Assembly (NCBI RefSeq): GCF_022605165.1
Contig: NC_063068.1
Span: forward strand, 5,828,001-5,892,000
DNA from: Purpureocillium takamizusanense
Taxonomy: Eukaryota > Ascomycota > Sordariomycetes > Hypocreales > Ophiocordycipitaceae
Direction of reading: 5' to 3'
DNA length: 64,000 nucleotides
Every line of letters starts with the position of its first letter. Positions within the stretch are counted from its first letter, which is position 1. Positions 45,257 through 56,553 of this stretch are shown piece by piece. Both the position numbers and the translations under genes were made by a program. The notes under the pieces are model-generated. The model was not told where the DNA came from. It was given only the letters and a program-made list of their open reading frames with translations, and did no database searches.

Positions 45257-46254
45257 GCAAGAGCAGGGATCGTAGAGAACGGGCGGACGCGCAGGAGCGT
45301 CCTTATGAATTTGACGAAGGGCGGGGCGGAAAGGCAGCGTGCTGACATTTCCGGTTCATATAGCATGTACATGGAGTGGCGGGCCCTAAAAGTGGAAATT
45401 CGAACCGATGATGACCCTGTGCAACGAAGACGTCCTCTCTCCCGCGCCACAGCTATGTACCTTATGTATGCGCGCATGATACGGGATAGGGACGCGGTGG
45501 ACCTGTCTGCGTGTCACCCAACGACTAGCATTTCACTGTTCCCGAGGTTCCTCTCCAAATCTCGTGGCTGCTGCCCATGCAAAGGTCGTCTCTTGAGTAG
45601 TAGTACTAGTAGTAGTACACAAGCATACAAAACAAACAAAACAAAAGGCCTCCGTCGTTGACACAAAAACCCGTGACGGCGATCTTGCTATGCGCCTCGC
45701 CATACCCCCCGTCCTGCAGACCCCGTAACGCCCGGCTCTCAAGGTGTCAAAAATACGCAGCCCCCTCTCCCCCACTAGGGGGGTAATATGCAAGTCTCGA
45801 GAAACCGCGAGCCCCCAGAAAGAAGGAAAGAAAGAGAGAGAAAAACACGCTCGTCGGCGAGGAAGTCGAATCACCCTTTCCGATGTTTGTGGCTCAACGC
45901 AGCCGGTCCTCCCAACGCACCCCTCGCTCATGTATATGTGTGGGAGTGTCAGCCGCGATTGCGCTGTGGCGGTACTGCTACCGTCGTCGGTTATCAAGGC
46001 TCGTGATGTGCCACATCAGCTTCGAGTCAAACAGTGTACACACAAGCATCGTCGATCCAACAGCTACGGCTGCAGCGTGGCATGTGTATGACTCCCCGGA
46101 AAAAACAACGCCGTCTCGCCCACAGTCTGGCAGGCTTAGTGCTCCAGGCACAAAAGGGAAAAGTCAAAGTACGCCGACGTGCCCCTTACGCCAAGAAGTC
46201 TGGCCACCGGACGACGTCTTTCGTTCCGTCCGTGTTCCCCCTTCTACCCTCCAC
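45257..46254. other. Convergent spacer (eIF3d / unknown gene)
   Basis: This 998-bp stretch holds the 3' UTRs of two convergent genes. Short TAGTAG (45596-45617) and AAACA (about 45628-45645) runs are seen; there is no gene. Confidence 0.6.
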
Positions 46255-48210
46255 TCAGGCGGAGTTGCCTCGGGGCGGGTTGGAGAGGTAGTTGGCCAGC
46301 GACAGGCGGTTCGACGGGTTGGCCGTTGGTGCGGAGATGCGACTCTGCTCCTCGCGCAGCCACAGTCTCGCCGAGTTGTTCGTCTCTGGGAGGTTTAGCT
46401 CGAGGATGGCTCGGTCCGTGGCCGCCATGAGCTGCGCGAGCGCCATGAACACCTGGGGCGTGCCCCTGACGGTGGGCATCGTCGCCGACCAACTCCGTTG
46501 CGCGGCCAGCCGCAGACAAAACTCCATGGGCCAGTCTGCGTGCTCCGAGTGCTTGACCGCGCGGGCGAGTCGCACCAACTGAGCTTGGACGGACGGTATG
46601 CTGGATGTCTGTGGATTACACGGCTGGGCCGCCGCGGTTTGCGCCATCGGAAGCGTCGTGGCAGGAGCGTGGGTGCCCGACGCCGCGGTTGCGACGGAGG
46701 ATGGCTCCATAGGAGCGAGCTGATTCATTGGTGGCATCGCCGCCGGCTGTGGTTGCGAGAAGCTGCCGTAGCCGTATGTTTCTTGCATCGGTGGAAAGCT
46801 GGCATAGGTAGCACTGCCGTACTGATTTTGGCCGATGGCGTACTGTTGGCCAGGGAAAGTCTGGGCCTGTGGACTTGCAGCATAGGCTTGCTCGCCGTAC
46901 TGGCCCTGAGGACCGTACGAAGCATGGCCGTACTGGGTTTGGGCGGCAGCGTAGTACTGCTGGTCAGGAGCGTTGTGTGCCGAAAGGCTGTAGTCATACG
47001 AAGCATTGCTGTACTGAGTCCCAGAGGTCATATACTGCTGCTGGTTCGACGCATTCTGAGTCGTCGAAGCTGATGGGATGAGATAACTCGAGGTCGTAGA
47101 ACCTCCGCCACCGTGGTAGGCATTCGCATAGTCGCTCTGATAGGCGTGGGGGGCTTGGTGATGATGCGCATCTCCATAGCCATATTGGGCGTGAAGGTGG
47201 ACGGAGTCCTCTTGGGCCGGCTCGGGGCTCATAAGCGCCGTGGGTGCCACCTGAAAAGGGGTCGAGGCGGGCAGGGTCGAGGCGTTTTGCTGGTGTGTCG
47301 CCGCTCCGTCGTTATAAGACATGTCGGGGTACATGGTGTTTAGAGGCGGGAGGCTACAGCCGTTATGGTCAGGGATGGATCGCAGAGGCGGCAGAGTGCT
47401 GTCACGTGGGACGTTATCGTACTTGTTGCGCTTCTGGAAGCTCTCATGGCGATCGTCCTGACGGTTGTTGGGCATGGCGACGAGGATCTGGGCGGCGTCC
47501 TGTGCTTGCTGCTGAGTGACTGACGTTTTGGCATTGCCGACGGTGCTACGGGTCCGCTGCATGGACTGGCTGTGAGGGTTTGAATTTACCTGGATCGATG
47601 CCGGCTTGTGCTCCTGGCCTTGCAGCCGGGTGTTCTGACCAGCAGAAGAGCCCAGATGTGCCTGCGGGTTGCGTACCGGGGTGAAGGAAGTTGCCGCTTC
47701 TCCCTGTCCGCGGCCGTGGCCGCTTCCACGAGGAACGTTATCCTCCCGAGCCTTGGAAACTCTACGTGAGGACCTCGAGCCCCTGCCCCTGGGGATGGTT
47801 CGTGAGTCCCACTCGGCCGTAGCCGGATCCAGCTCGTGTCTGACATCGTTGGCCAGGCGGTCCGCGTAGGCGCAGTCCCGACACACGGAGAGCTTGCAGT
47901 CGGAGCACTTCTGGATAACGCCGCAGCGTTGGCGGGAGCACATGTCGCACTTGGCGGTGGCTACGTTGGAAGGCTCCCAGCCGGAGTGCATGGTCTGCGG
48001 TCTGGGCAGCGGAAGCGAAGCGGTCGGGCCCGACTGTCCCTGGCCATACGGGTGTCCTGAATATTCCGCGTCAGAGGAGTGCTCCGAAGTGTCAGTGTCG
48101 TCATTGCTTTGGGCGTTACCAGCGCTGGAATGGGGGCTGGCGGATGAATTTGGCCCACGAAAGGCCGTTGCTCCGTTCGCAACAGTGTGGGCTCGTCCAT
48201 CAAAATCCAT
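46255..48210 (-). CDS. Unknown protein with Cys-rich N-terminal module and Tyr/Gln-rich low-complexity region
   Basis: This is a single-exon frame of 651 codons from ATG 48210. The frame stays open further upstream to 48504, but that part lacks typical coding composition and is probably leader. Residues 80-115 hold a compact cysteine module (WEPSNVATAKCDMCSRQRC, then KCSDCKLSVCRDC) with Cys at about 88, 91, 96, 102, 105, 110 and 113, likely zinc-binding and B-box-like. An Arg/Ser-rich basic stretch follows (RGRGSRSSRRVSK). Residues about 350-530 are rich in Tyr, Gln, Ala and Gly, with repeated QYG/SYG-type units, resembling a prion-like domain. The C-terminal 110 residues look folded and helical (RLARAVKHSEHADWPMEF, LAQLMAATDRAILEL). 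I do not recognise a characterised homologue; RNA- or protein-scaffold roles are speculation. Confidence 0.75.
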   Translation of the reverse strand: MDFDGRAHTVANGATAFRGPNSSASPHSSAGNAQSNDDTDTSEHSSDAEYSGHPYGQGQSGPTASLPLPRPQTMHSGWEPSNVATAKCDMCSRQRCGVIQKCSDCKLSVCRDCAYADRLANDVRHELDPATAEWDSRTIPRGRGSRSSRRVSKAREDNVPRGSGHGRGQGEAATSFTPVRNPQAHLGSSAGQNTRLQGQEHKPASIQVNSNPHSQSMQRTRSTVGNAKTSVTQQQAQDAAQILVAMPNNRQDDRHESFQKRNKYDNVPRDSTLPPLRSIPDHNGCSLPPLNTMYPDMSYNDGAATHQQNASTLPASTPFQVAPTALMSPEPAQEDSVHLHAQYGYGDAHHHQAPHAYQSDYANAYHGGGGSTTSSYLIPSASTTQNASNQQQYMTSGTQYSNASYDYSLSAHNAPDQQYYAAAQTQYGHASYGPQGQYGEQAYAASPQAQTFPGQQYAIGQNQYGSATYASFPPMQETYGYGSFSQPQPAAMPPMNQLAPMEPSSVATAASGTHAPATTLPMAQTAAAQPCNPQTSSIPSVQAQLVRLARAVKHSEHADWPMEFCLRLAAQRSWSATMPTVRGTPQVFMALAQLMAATDRAILELNLPETNNSARLWLREEQSRISAPTANPSNRLSLANYLSNPPRGNSA

Positions 48211-51200
48211 GGTTAGCGATCGCGTTTCGCGAGCTGCCAGACGCGTTGTAGGTTGGTCCTTGGCATACGACGTATAATCAAGGCTACTTTGTGATAGTCG
48301 GGCAAGCAGCGGAACTTGGTCTGGGTGAAATGCGCAGTCGGCTGCCACGGACAGGACCTTGAGCTGAGCAAGAAGGCTATATTTATGCCGCAGAGGACAA
48401 GATTGAGCTACTTCTGGAGTGTAAGCAAGGACGATGTCAACCTCGCAAGACAGAATCACCTTCCAGCACCAAGACGGCTGTGAGGGAAGACGGGCGAGAA
48501 ACAACGAAGCCGTATAGTGTAGCAGTCAGGGCTCCGGTTGTTGCCGAATCACTTTCCGCCCGTGGATGCGGGAGGGAAAATGCAAGGACAACACAGTCAC
48601 TAGGTCGCCGCGAAAGAGGAAGACTTTGTGGTTCCAAGCTGTTCCAGAGTCCGGACGTGTTGACTGTTGCCGGGCAGCACAGCACACAGCGTAGCTGTGA
48701 ATCAAAGGCCGAACATGGGACGACAACGAGCAGGAGCTGTATGCGTCACAGTAGCTGCCATCCGGTCCCGCCAACGACCGCGGTTCCATTTCATTCAAGG
48801 CTAAGCGGAACTCGGTCGACTGCTGGAACTGCATCTATCGACTCAAGTTAAGAAGAGAGGGAGAAGAAAGTTTGCCTTGCCGTTACAGTCGGCCGCTTCC
48901 GAGGGCGCAACAGGCGAATCTGCGCGCGCCTCTGCCGTCTGTCTTGTTCCTAGCCAGGACTCTCGTATTGCGGACTGGTAACACATATCGCTCGCACGGG
49001 ATGTTCTAATGACAACAGCCGGGGAACGTCGCACCGCTGGCACGGCACATCCGGACCGGCCCGTGCATGTGTTTCGGGCAATGCCAAACGAGGCCTGGCG
49101 ATGCAACATGACGCCCCTGGGCAGGACGCCCGCAGGAATGTCGTCGGTTCAGCAGCAAGAAGCCGCTCGATGTGAGCCTAGCCCTTGAAACAGAGAAACA
49201 GGGAGACGAAGCCCACCTAATACTCACGATCAAGGGGCAGTAGGCTCTGATGGTGTGTGTCAGCAGATAGATAGGCAGGACGCCAACTTGATTGCGTCTT
49301 ATCATTTGGCCCTCCCATCGTCTCAAGCCGTCCGTCTCATCTGCCGAGACGGGACCTTCTCGGCATTCAAACGTCTCAATAGCTCCTCTGTGTCTCTGAT
49401 AGACAAAGCAGCGGGAACGATTGCAGTCGCGTGGTTGAACACCGGAATTTTCTGTCGAAACGTGTCGCCCACTCGCCGCCTCTGTCTCCCATATCGGTGC
49501 GAACGTCGCCTTTCGAACCTGTTTCGCGGGGTAGACGTTTCCCACCTCGACAGTCGCTCCTAGGTTTCCATCCCAACATCGATTGTCATGATACACACTT
49601 GGCTTAGCGTGATGTTGTCACGCAAGAGCGTCTCAGTCGTGTCCTTTGCGCCGCTGCTGGCCCCGCCAAGCTTTCTCGCGTCGCACGTATGGAATGGAAT
49701 GGTGCCATTCGTATTCGAAAGAAAACAGTCAATGCCCTGTTTAAGCAGAAGCTAGCTGTTAGTGAAGTCTTTATCTGCTGCGCTGCCCCGGCCATGAGTA
49801 GGTGATTCACGTGGCCAGAAACATATCCAACACATGGCACGTCAGACTCGTCTATGTTTGGTCAGACCTCGTGAGTGGTGATGTCGCAATTCTCACGGTA
49901 AGAAATTGGTGTACATGTTTATGCCACCGGCATCAGAAAGCCACGCTGTAGCAATGTTCCAGCTGCTGATACCCCGTAGGGTGAGAGACGCGCTCGCGTG
50001 AGCTCCTGCAACTTATTACACGCTTCGATTGCCGTTCAAGTTGCCAGCGTGTCGAGGACAGCCTCCTTGCAAATGCTCTCGCCCTGTAATTGAGCGACAA
50101 ATAGGTTTCCGCGAGCGTGCTGAGGCCACTTGCCTGCGCCGACACCGTCGTATATAGCTGACCTGCTCACACTGGTTGGTTGTGAGGGTTGCTTGCCGCG
50201 GCAACAAGGGCTGCTTCAGCGGAAATAAGCTTTTATACTCTTTTCTAAGTGACAGCCCTACTGTTTATTGCGCGTGTGGAGTTGCGAGCATTCAATTGCT
50301 TTGCAAACGCTCTGCTTTCATTGCCATGAGACGACGCAGGCGCCTCTCAGCGACGCATCATGGTCAAATCATAGCATTCCACACTCAAGGCGAGGGCCAG
50401 GTTGCCGGGCGCTGCGCATCCAGTTCGGCATTGACGGGGCATAGCTTGCGTGTTTGCGCAGCCTAAAAGAAGCGGATATAGAGCAGACACTGCCATTGAA
50501 GGCGAGGACGCAGATGTGTAGGTAAGGTACTATGGAAGGTAAGGTAGTTGGTGGTGTTCTAGTAAGGAGTACCGCTACCGGCACTGTCGAGAGAACAACT
50601 GCCGCCAACTGGGGGCGGAGGTACAAAAGCCATTCGAACTGACTTAGCTAGGGCATACCTAGGGCCTTACGGAGATGCGGTAGTCAGTACGTATTCGGAT
50701 GGTATTTCGCGAGCTGCATTTGCTTTCCGGAGGCGGCCCGGTGGCACCTGCCGCCATCAAAGGATGGTTCCTTTAGGTAGCCACGACCACACATGCATTG
50801 GACCCTTCTGTTTTCAGACGGAGGAAACCCGCATACCATGCCGCGCGTGCTATACTTAAGGTACTACTTGAGCACGCTTCGCAGGTGCGAAAGACTAGGT
50901 ACCTACCTATATACCGTATGCAGCGCCCAACCACAAAACTTCGAGTAAAAACCCTTGCTGCCTTCTTTCATGTTGTGAAACCTGGACAGCCTTCCACCCA
51001 CTCACTGCATGCGTGTCGTGGCGGCAGCTCCTGCGCCTCAATGCAACAGCGGACGAAACACGGCCCTCGTCATCGAACCCTTGGGCAACCTGGTAAGGCG
51101 GGCGGCGTGGCGCCGTCGACGATGCCCCAACGAGCGAGCAGAGGGCTGGCACAGCCCTCAGCCCTCTGGATACAGAGCCCGGTAGAGCATCGTGCAGCGA

Positions 51201-52982
51201 CGGCCATACATTGCTTGCATCCACGTGCATGGTGAGACGAGCCCAGTACTGGGAATGCCACCCGGGCGCGTGCTATCCTGTCACCATACTGTGCCGTTCT
51301 GTACTGTTGGGTAGCCAAGCGGGAAGAGGCATCGGGCGGGATGGCCGGCGGGACACGCAGGCGCCAAAGTTGACGCGTCCAGGGCTCCAGGCTATCGCCA
51401 CAGCAGTCGTCAGCGAGCCCCCGCGTGGCAGAACAATTCGTCTCTGGCCACGCACGATGCGGCAGAGCAGACAGACCACAGCAGAGCATGTCAGCCACGA
51501 TGCTGTCGTCGTCGTCGTCGTCGTCGAGCCCCGAGCCTTTTAGCAGCAACCCGCCAGCAGCCAACCAAGGTGGTGCGTGTTGCAGCCGGCCTCGCCAACA
51601 AGCCACACCCACAGCCAAGCAGCTCGTGTGCGGGATCCAGGGTCCGCTAAGCCGCTTGGGGTCGAGGGGGATGGCGACGGACGGGTCGCAGTGGCGGCGC
51701 GCATCGACATGGGTGGTCCCGTCCGGAATCTCGGCACCTAGACCCAGAATTCGGGGCTTGGTCGACACACTCCCGTGGCTGGCGCTCGGGCAGCTTCCAG
51801 CGGGAACGGGTCTGGGGCCTGCATCCAAGTCGCCAGGGCGTCTGGCGAACCCCTGCCCGCCGCTCCAGGGCCCTGGCCGTTCTCGGGGGCGGCGACGATG
51901 CCGGCTCGTGGTGCGCACCGGCCTTTGAGACCGCCAAGATTGCTCATTACCGAACGAGACTTGGGCAGGAGGCCTGGTGGCTACGCGCTGGCAAAGCTGG
52001 GTGCCGATGCAGACGCAACAATGTACGGTACCACCTGGGCAAGACGATGTACTCTGGGCTTCGTGATGCTAGCCAACACGAAGACTCCGCTTCGACTGAC
52101 ATTGACTTTTTGACGACGGTGGCTGACCTGTGCAGTATACCGCGCTCTTCAGGGGCCACCATAGACGCCACCGGGACCCCAATTCGCCGTCTTGATGGAC
52201 TACGTACCATGCAGGGAGAAGCTCAGACGTCGTCGATCGGTCGACGCAAGCCCAAGGTTGCGCCTCGGCAGGAGGGCTTGTTATACGCTCTTTAAGGTAG
52301 CACCCGCAAGGCTCCCTCCCCCTGGCTGGGGAGACTTCCTGGTCAGGAGGCACGAAAACTTTGGTAGTCCAAGACATACTGCAATGCCTCAAAGCCACGC
52401 CCCGCGTGCCTTTGCTGTCGACTCAATAGTACTGTATAGGCGACGAGCTGCGAGTCGCACAGCGTGCAAGCGGTTCCTCTGGATCCTTTATTGCCTCTAC
52501 GAGGCGTCAGCCCCTCAATAAGGGATTTACGGTATAATACGAGTCGCGGACGCCGACGGAGGTACCCGTCCTTGGACATTACACAGCGGCCAAAGTCCCT
52601 TCAACAACCGAAACCATAGCGGTGCCACAGGGCAACAAGGCCCACCCCGCAAAGCGAGTGAGCTGCCTCCCCGCCAGGACGGAGGCGCGTCCACTGCCAA
52701 GCGCCCATTCACTCCACTGGCGTTGGCGCTTTTCTGCACTGCCATCCTCCCTCCGCCCATCCCTCTGCCGGTCAGTCCCTTTTGCTCGTGGCCGAACCCT
52801 CAAACAAACAAAAGAGCCCAGAGACCCTCTCCCGCTCCTTGGCATTCCCTTTTTTCCCCTTTCTCTCCTTCTTCCCCGTGCTGTCACTCCCACCTCCCCG
52901 ACCGCTCCTGACGCTTGTCACGCAAGAAGCTTCCTAGGCCAAACCCTCCCACCACCGCCTCGCACGTCGCTTCGTGTCCGCC
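48211..52982. other. 4.8-kb gene-free divergent region
   Basis: This is the largest gap without a supported gene. From 48211 to about 50700 the sequence is closer to balanced base composition, with many stops; from about 50900 to 52600 it is GC-richer, with long but unconvincing frames such as 51918-51070 (-). AGGTACCT-type motifs occur at about 50516-50545 and 50896-50915. I see no transposase, reverse transcriptase or terminal repeats. The last few hundred bases are the promoter and pyrimidine-rich leader of the CYSTM gene. Confidence 0.5.
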
Positions 52983-53501
52983 ATGGCTAGCAACGAGTAT
53001 TACAACCAGGGCCAGCAAGGCTACGGCCATCCCCAGGCTCCCCAGCCCGTAAGACAGCCCGCCCCGACGACCGGCGGTCCAGATGCCCACTCTGGGCCTT
53101 CGCTTCCCGTCCACGCTTGCCCCGCCCCTGGAAATATATCGTCGCTGACGCTTCGCCTTTGCGAAACTGCAGAGCTATGGTCCTCCTCAGGGCGGCTACC
53201 AACAACAGGGCTACCCCCAGCAGGGGGGCTACAACCAGGGCTACGCGCCCCAGGGCCAGCCGCCGATGCAGTACCAGCAGGCCCCTCCCCCCGAAGATTC
53301 GCGCGGCGGCAAGAAGGGCGGCAGCAACAACTGCCTCATGGCCTGCATCGCCGCGCTCTGCTGTTGCTGCGTCGCCGAGGAAGCTTGCGAGTGCTGGTAA
53401 GTGTAGCCTCAATGTTTTTGTTGTTTCGCGCAAACACGATGCTGATTTGTGTCACCTTTCCCCACCCCGATAGCATTGACTGCTGCGAGTGCCTGTTCTA
53501 A
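52983..53501 (+). CDS. CYSTM-family cysteine-rich transmembrane mini-protein
   Basis: Three exons, 52983-53048, 53173-53396 and 53474-53501, encode 105 residues. The start is a Tyr/Gln/Gly/Pro-rich segment with repeated QGGY/QQGY units. After a KKGG basic spacer comes the C-terminal CYSTM core: NNCLMACIAALCCCC, then EACEC joined through the last intron to CIDCCECLF. This is the usual terminal pattern of the family, in which the cysteine-rich hydrophobic stretch anchors the protein to membranes; members in yeast and plants are linked to stress or metal tolerance. The last exon holds only 28 coding bases and would be missed without splicing. Function in this organism is inferred from family only. 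Confidence 0.93.
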   Translation: MASNEYYNQGQQGYGHPQAPQPVRQPAPTTGGPDAHSGPSLPVHACPAPGNISSLTLRLCETAELWSSSGRLPTTGLPPAGGLQPGLRAPGPAADAVPAGPSPRRFARRQEGRQQQLPHGLHRRALLLLRRRGSLRVLVSVASMFLLFRANTMLICVTFPHPDSIDCCECLF

Positions 53502-54060
53502 GCCTCTGTCTCCCAACACACCAACCGCCTGAGTTGGTGGTCAACGGACGAGCTGGGCGCCTGGATCCCTTCACTGCGGTAACCCGACGCGCTCCGATAC
53601 CCTCCCCTCGTCTTTTCTTGGCCCGACGCCTCTCCGATGAGCGCGATGACCGAATCTCATCGTGTCGTGGGACTCTGGAAGCCCTCACGGCGCGTTTAAT
53701 TTAGGCCTTGCCGCCTCGTCGACACGCCCGTCGCCTTTCGAATCTCCTTTTTCCTCATTCAAGCAGACGCAAGCTCTGCATCCGCCCGATCAAGTTATCC
53801 TACCGTCTAACGAAACGTCGCGATGATGGGGTCAGCCGCGAGCTCATGTTCGGCTTAGGATGTTCAGGGGAGTAAGGCAGCAAAGCCACTGGCATTCACA
53901 ATACGGATTCGATCCTTTTTCTTTACTTTTCTCCTATCTTGCCCCAATACCATGCATGCATGCAATGACAGACCACAAATATATCGGACATTTGGGGGCT
54001 TTGCTCAACATCAACTGTTTTTGCCCAATTATCCGCTCCTATGCTGCGGGACCCTCGGCC
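53502..54060. other. Convergent spacer (CYSTM gene / ABP1)
   Basis: This 559-bp stretch holds 3' UTR sequence of two convergent genes. No repeat or gene is noted. Confidence 0.6.
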
Positions 54061-56553
54061 TTACGAGTCCAGCTGAACGTAGTTGGCCGGGAACAAGCCC
54101 GACTGTCCATTGAAGTGCCCGAACCACCAATCCTCGTCGGGAAACTCGAGGTTCGTAATCTTGGCGTCTTCGGGGAAGCTCAGTTCTGCGTAGGAGTCAG
54201 CTGCCATCCTCAAGGCTCGACATGCAAAGCCAAACTCACCGTTGTCTTCGGCCGCCTCATAGTCGTAGAGGGCCGTGGCAGTAGGGCCGGCACCAGCCGA
54301 CTGGGCGGGCTCCGGCGCGGGCGGGACGGCTGCCTGCGCCGCAACAGGTGCGGGGGGAGGTGCGGGCGCGGCAGCCTCGTGGGAGTCGTCCTCGACGAGC
54401 TCGACGTAGTTGCTGGGGAAGAGACCGCTCTCGCCCTTGGAGTTGGTGCCCATCCACCAGTCCTCATCCACCATGTCGATGTTGGTGACGAACTCGCCCT
54501 CGACCAGGTCGATCTCGTTGTCCTCGCCCTTCTCGTAGTCGTACTGAATCACGGCGCGCTTGCCGCCCTGCTCAGCCTGCTCCACCGTGCCATGTTCCGG
54601 CTGGAACGTCTCCTGGGCAACAATACCTGCTGCCCCGCGAGCAAGGTGGGACGATTCCTCCTGCTCTGGCAGATCCTCTTCCTGGGGAACGTCGATTTCG
54701 CTGGGGCGCACCGGAGGTGGCACAGGACGAGCCTCGGGTTCCGTCACGGAGTCGGCACCACGGCCCACGGGGGCAGCCACACGAATGGGCGAATGTTCGC
54801 GCTCGTCAGCTCGGAAGTCCTCCTCCTCATCCTCCTCCTCGGCGGGAGGGGGTGGTCGACTAGGCAGGCCAGGCAGGGCGAATCCGCCCGAGGGTCTCGA
54901 GCTGGCAGGCGGAGGCGGAGGCGGCGTGGCTTCACGCTCGGGTTCGTGTTCTTCCTCCACAGCCCTCGCTGCAGGCGGGATCGCAGCGGCACCGATCGGG
55001 GCCGTGTCCTTGAATCGGTCACGCAGAGCGGAGATGGGCGTGGCCGCGGGCTCCTCCTCGACGTTTCTCGTATCCTCGCCAGTGTTTTGCTGACTCACAC
55101 TGTCCGGTCCACCACGGCTGTAGCCAGAAGTCTGTACCGGTGCCCAAGACTTGCCAGTATAGCCGCTCTTCCACTCATTGCCGCCACTCGTCTGCGATGC
55201 AATCGGGGATGCAGTAGCCGGCGCGGCCGCAGTCCCAACATCACCGCCCCTTTCCTTTGCCTTCTTTTCCGCCCAAAGCTGGGCGGGCGTCTTGCCTCCC
55301 TGGTCTGCAAATGTCCTGCTTGTAGATGTGACTGGCGCCGGAGTAGGAGCTGCGCCAGTTCCAAACCCAAGCCCCCCTGGCGTTGGCGCCTTGGTGCCGG
55401 TGAAGCTCGACGCTCCACCAAATTTGTTGGCAACCTTGGGTTTCGGCAGCGATGTGATGCGCTCAGATTGACTAGGCTGAGAGAAGACAGCGGCCCGGTC
55501 AGAGACGGGCTTCGGCGCAGGGGCATCGTCCGCGGGCTCCTCTGAAGGTTTCTGGGCCTTTGCGCGGATTGCGGCGATATCGACTTTGCCAACGGGTTCA
55601 TACGAGCCCTTGACCGGAGTCGGCCGGTCATCCTCCTTGTTCTTGGCTGCCGCACGAATCGCAGCGATGTCAACCTTCCCAATTGGTTGATAGCCTCCCC
55701 TGACGACATCGGCGGGTTCTTCGGGCTGGCGGCTACTAACAATGCGGGAAGGCTCCTGCTTTTGTTTGGTGAGCTCAGCCATGTTGACCTTGGTCGGCTT
55801 GTAAGCCGACTCGACCTTTTCGATCTGGGTCCTCGTCACTGGGGGCGCATCGGCACCCCAACCCTCCTCGTCAACATTCTCGTCTCTCCTTGATCGGGCT
55901 GCAACAAGAGGGTTGGCAGCGCGGCCAGAGCTGGACGCCGTAGGGGTGAAGACGGGTTTGGACTTGACGGGGGGCGGGGCAGAGGGTGAAGCACCGCCGG
56001 AGCCGCCAGCCGAGTACTTGGCACCGGATGCATCGGAAACCTTTTTCATGATTGAGTCGGGTTCGAGGTCGCTGTCAGAACGCGCAGTGATCTGGACGTG
56101 GTATCCATGGAGCACCTTGGCAACAGCGGCCGTGTGGCTGGTGAAGTAGCCCTTGGTACGCTCCGGGACGCCGCCACCGCACCAGGCGATGAGGACGTTC
56201 TTAGGGAGAGCTGTGTTGGGGTCCTTGACCTTGACAAAGGCGAATTGAATCCGGCCTTCATTGAAGTCTTCGATCAAGTCGGCCAACTCGCCATCTGCGG
56301 GCCGGGGGTCAGCACACGCACAAGTCGGTCAGGACTTGGGTCTAACGAGTCGCGTACCGCCTGTGCTCTCGACCTTGAGGATACTCTCCTTGGCGCCGCT
56401 ATCTTGGAAGGCGCTCACGAGGGGCGCCTGGACGGAGAAGAGCGCCCATTGAGCGTACGTGGGCGAGCCAGATGCTGGCGGCTGGCCGTTGACGACGCCG
56501 CTGTAGCTGCTCTTTATGGAGGGTCCATTGACGGACAGGTTCAACGACGCCAT
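54061..56553 (-). CDS. ABP1: Actin-binding protein Abp1 (ADF-H domain plus two SH3 domains)
   Basis: Three exons, 56553-56358, 56294-54240 and 54185-54061, encode 791 residues. Residues 1-140 form an ADF-homology domain ([13 protein letters not shown], then [22 protein letters not shown], then [16 protein letters not shown], then VQITARSD). Two short repeats of KVDIAAIRA type (about 265-310) follow, then Pro/Glu-rich disordered sequence. Two SH3 domains come last: about 646-705 ([21 protein letters not shown], with DEDWWMG and FPSNYVEL) and 741-791 ([19 protein letters not shown], with DEDWWFG and FPANYVQL). Abp1 links cortical actin patches to endocytosis, activating Arp2/3 and recruiting kinases and amphiphysins through SH3. 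The last intron is 54 bp, a multiple of three without stops, so retention would keep the frame. It diverges from the glutaredoxin gene. Confidence 0.95.

Noticed and set aside
48211..48504. In-frame upstream extension of the unknown Cys-rich protein
   Set aside because: The frame is open but composition changes abruptly, and ATG 48210 begins the Asp/Ser/Gly-rich coding style; it is more likely a leader.
51070..51918. 282-codon minus-strand frame
   Set aside because: Low-complexity Arg/Pro/Cys composition, an Asp run from a trinucleotide repeat, and no family features; likely chance openness in GC-rich DNA.
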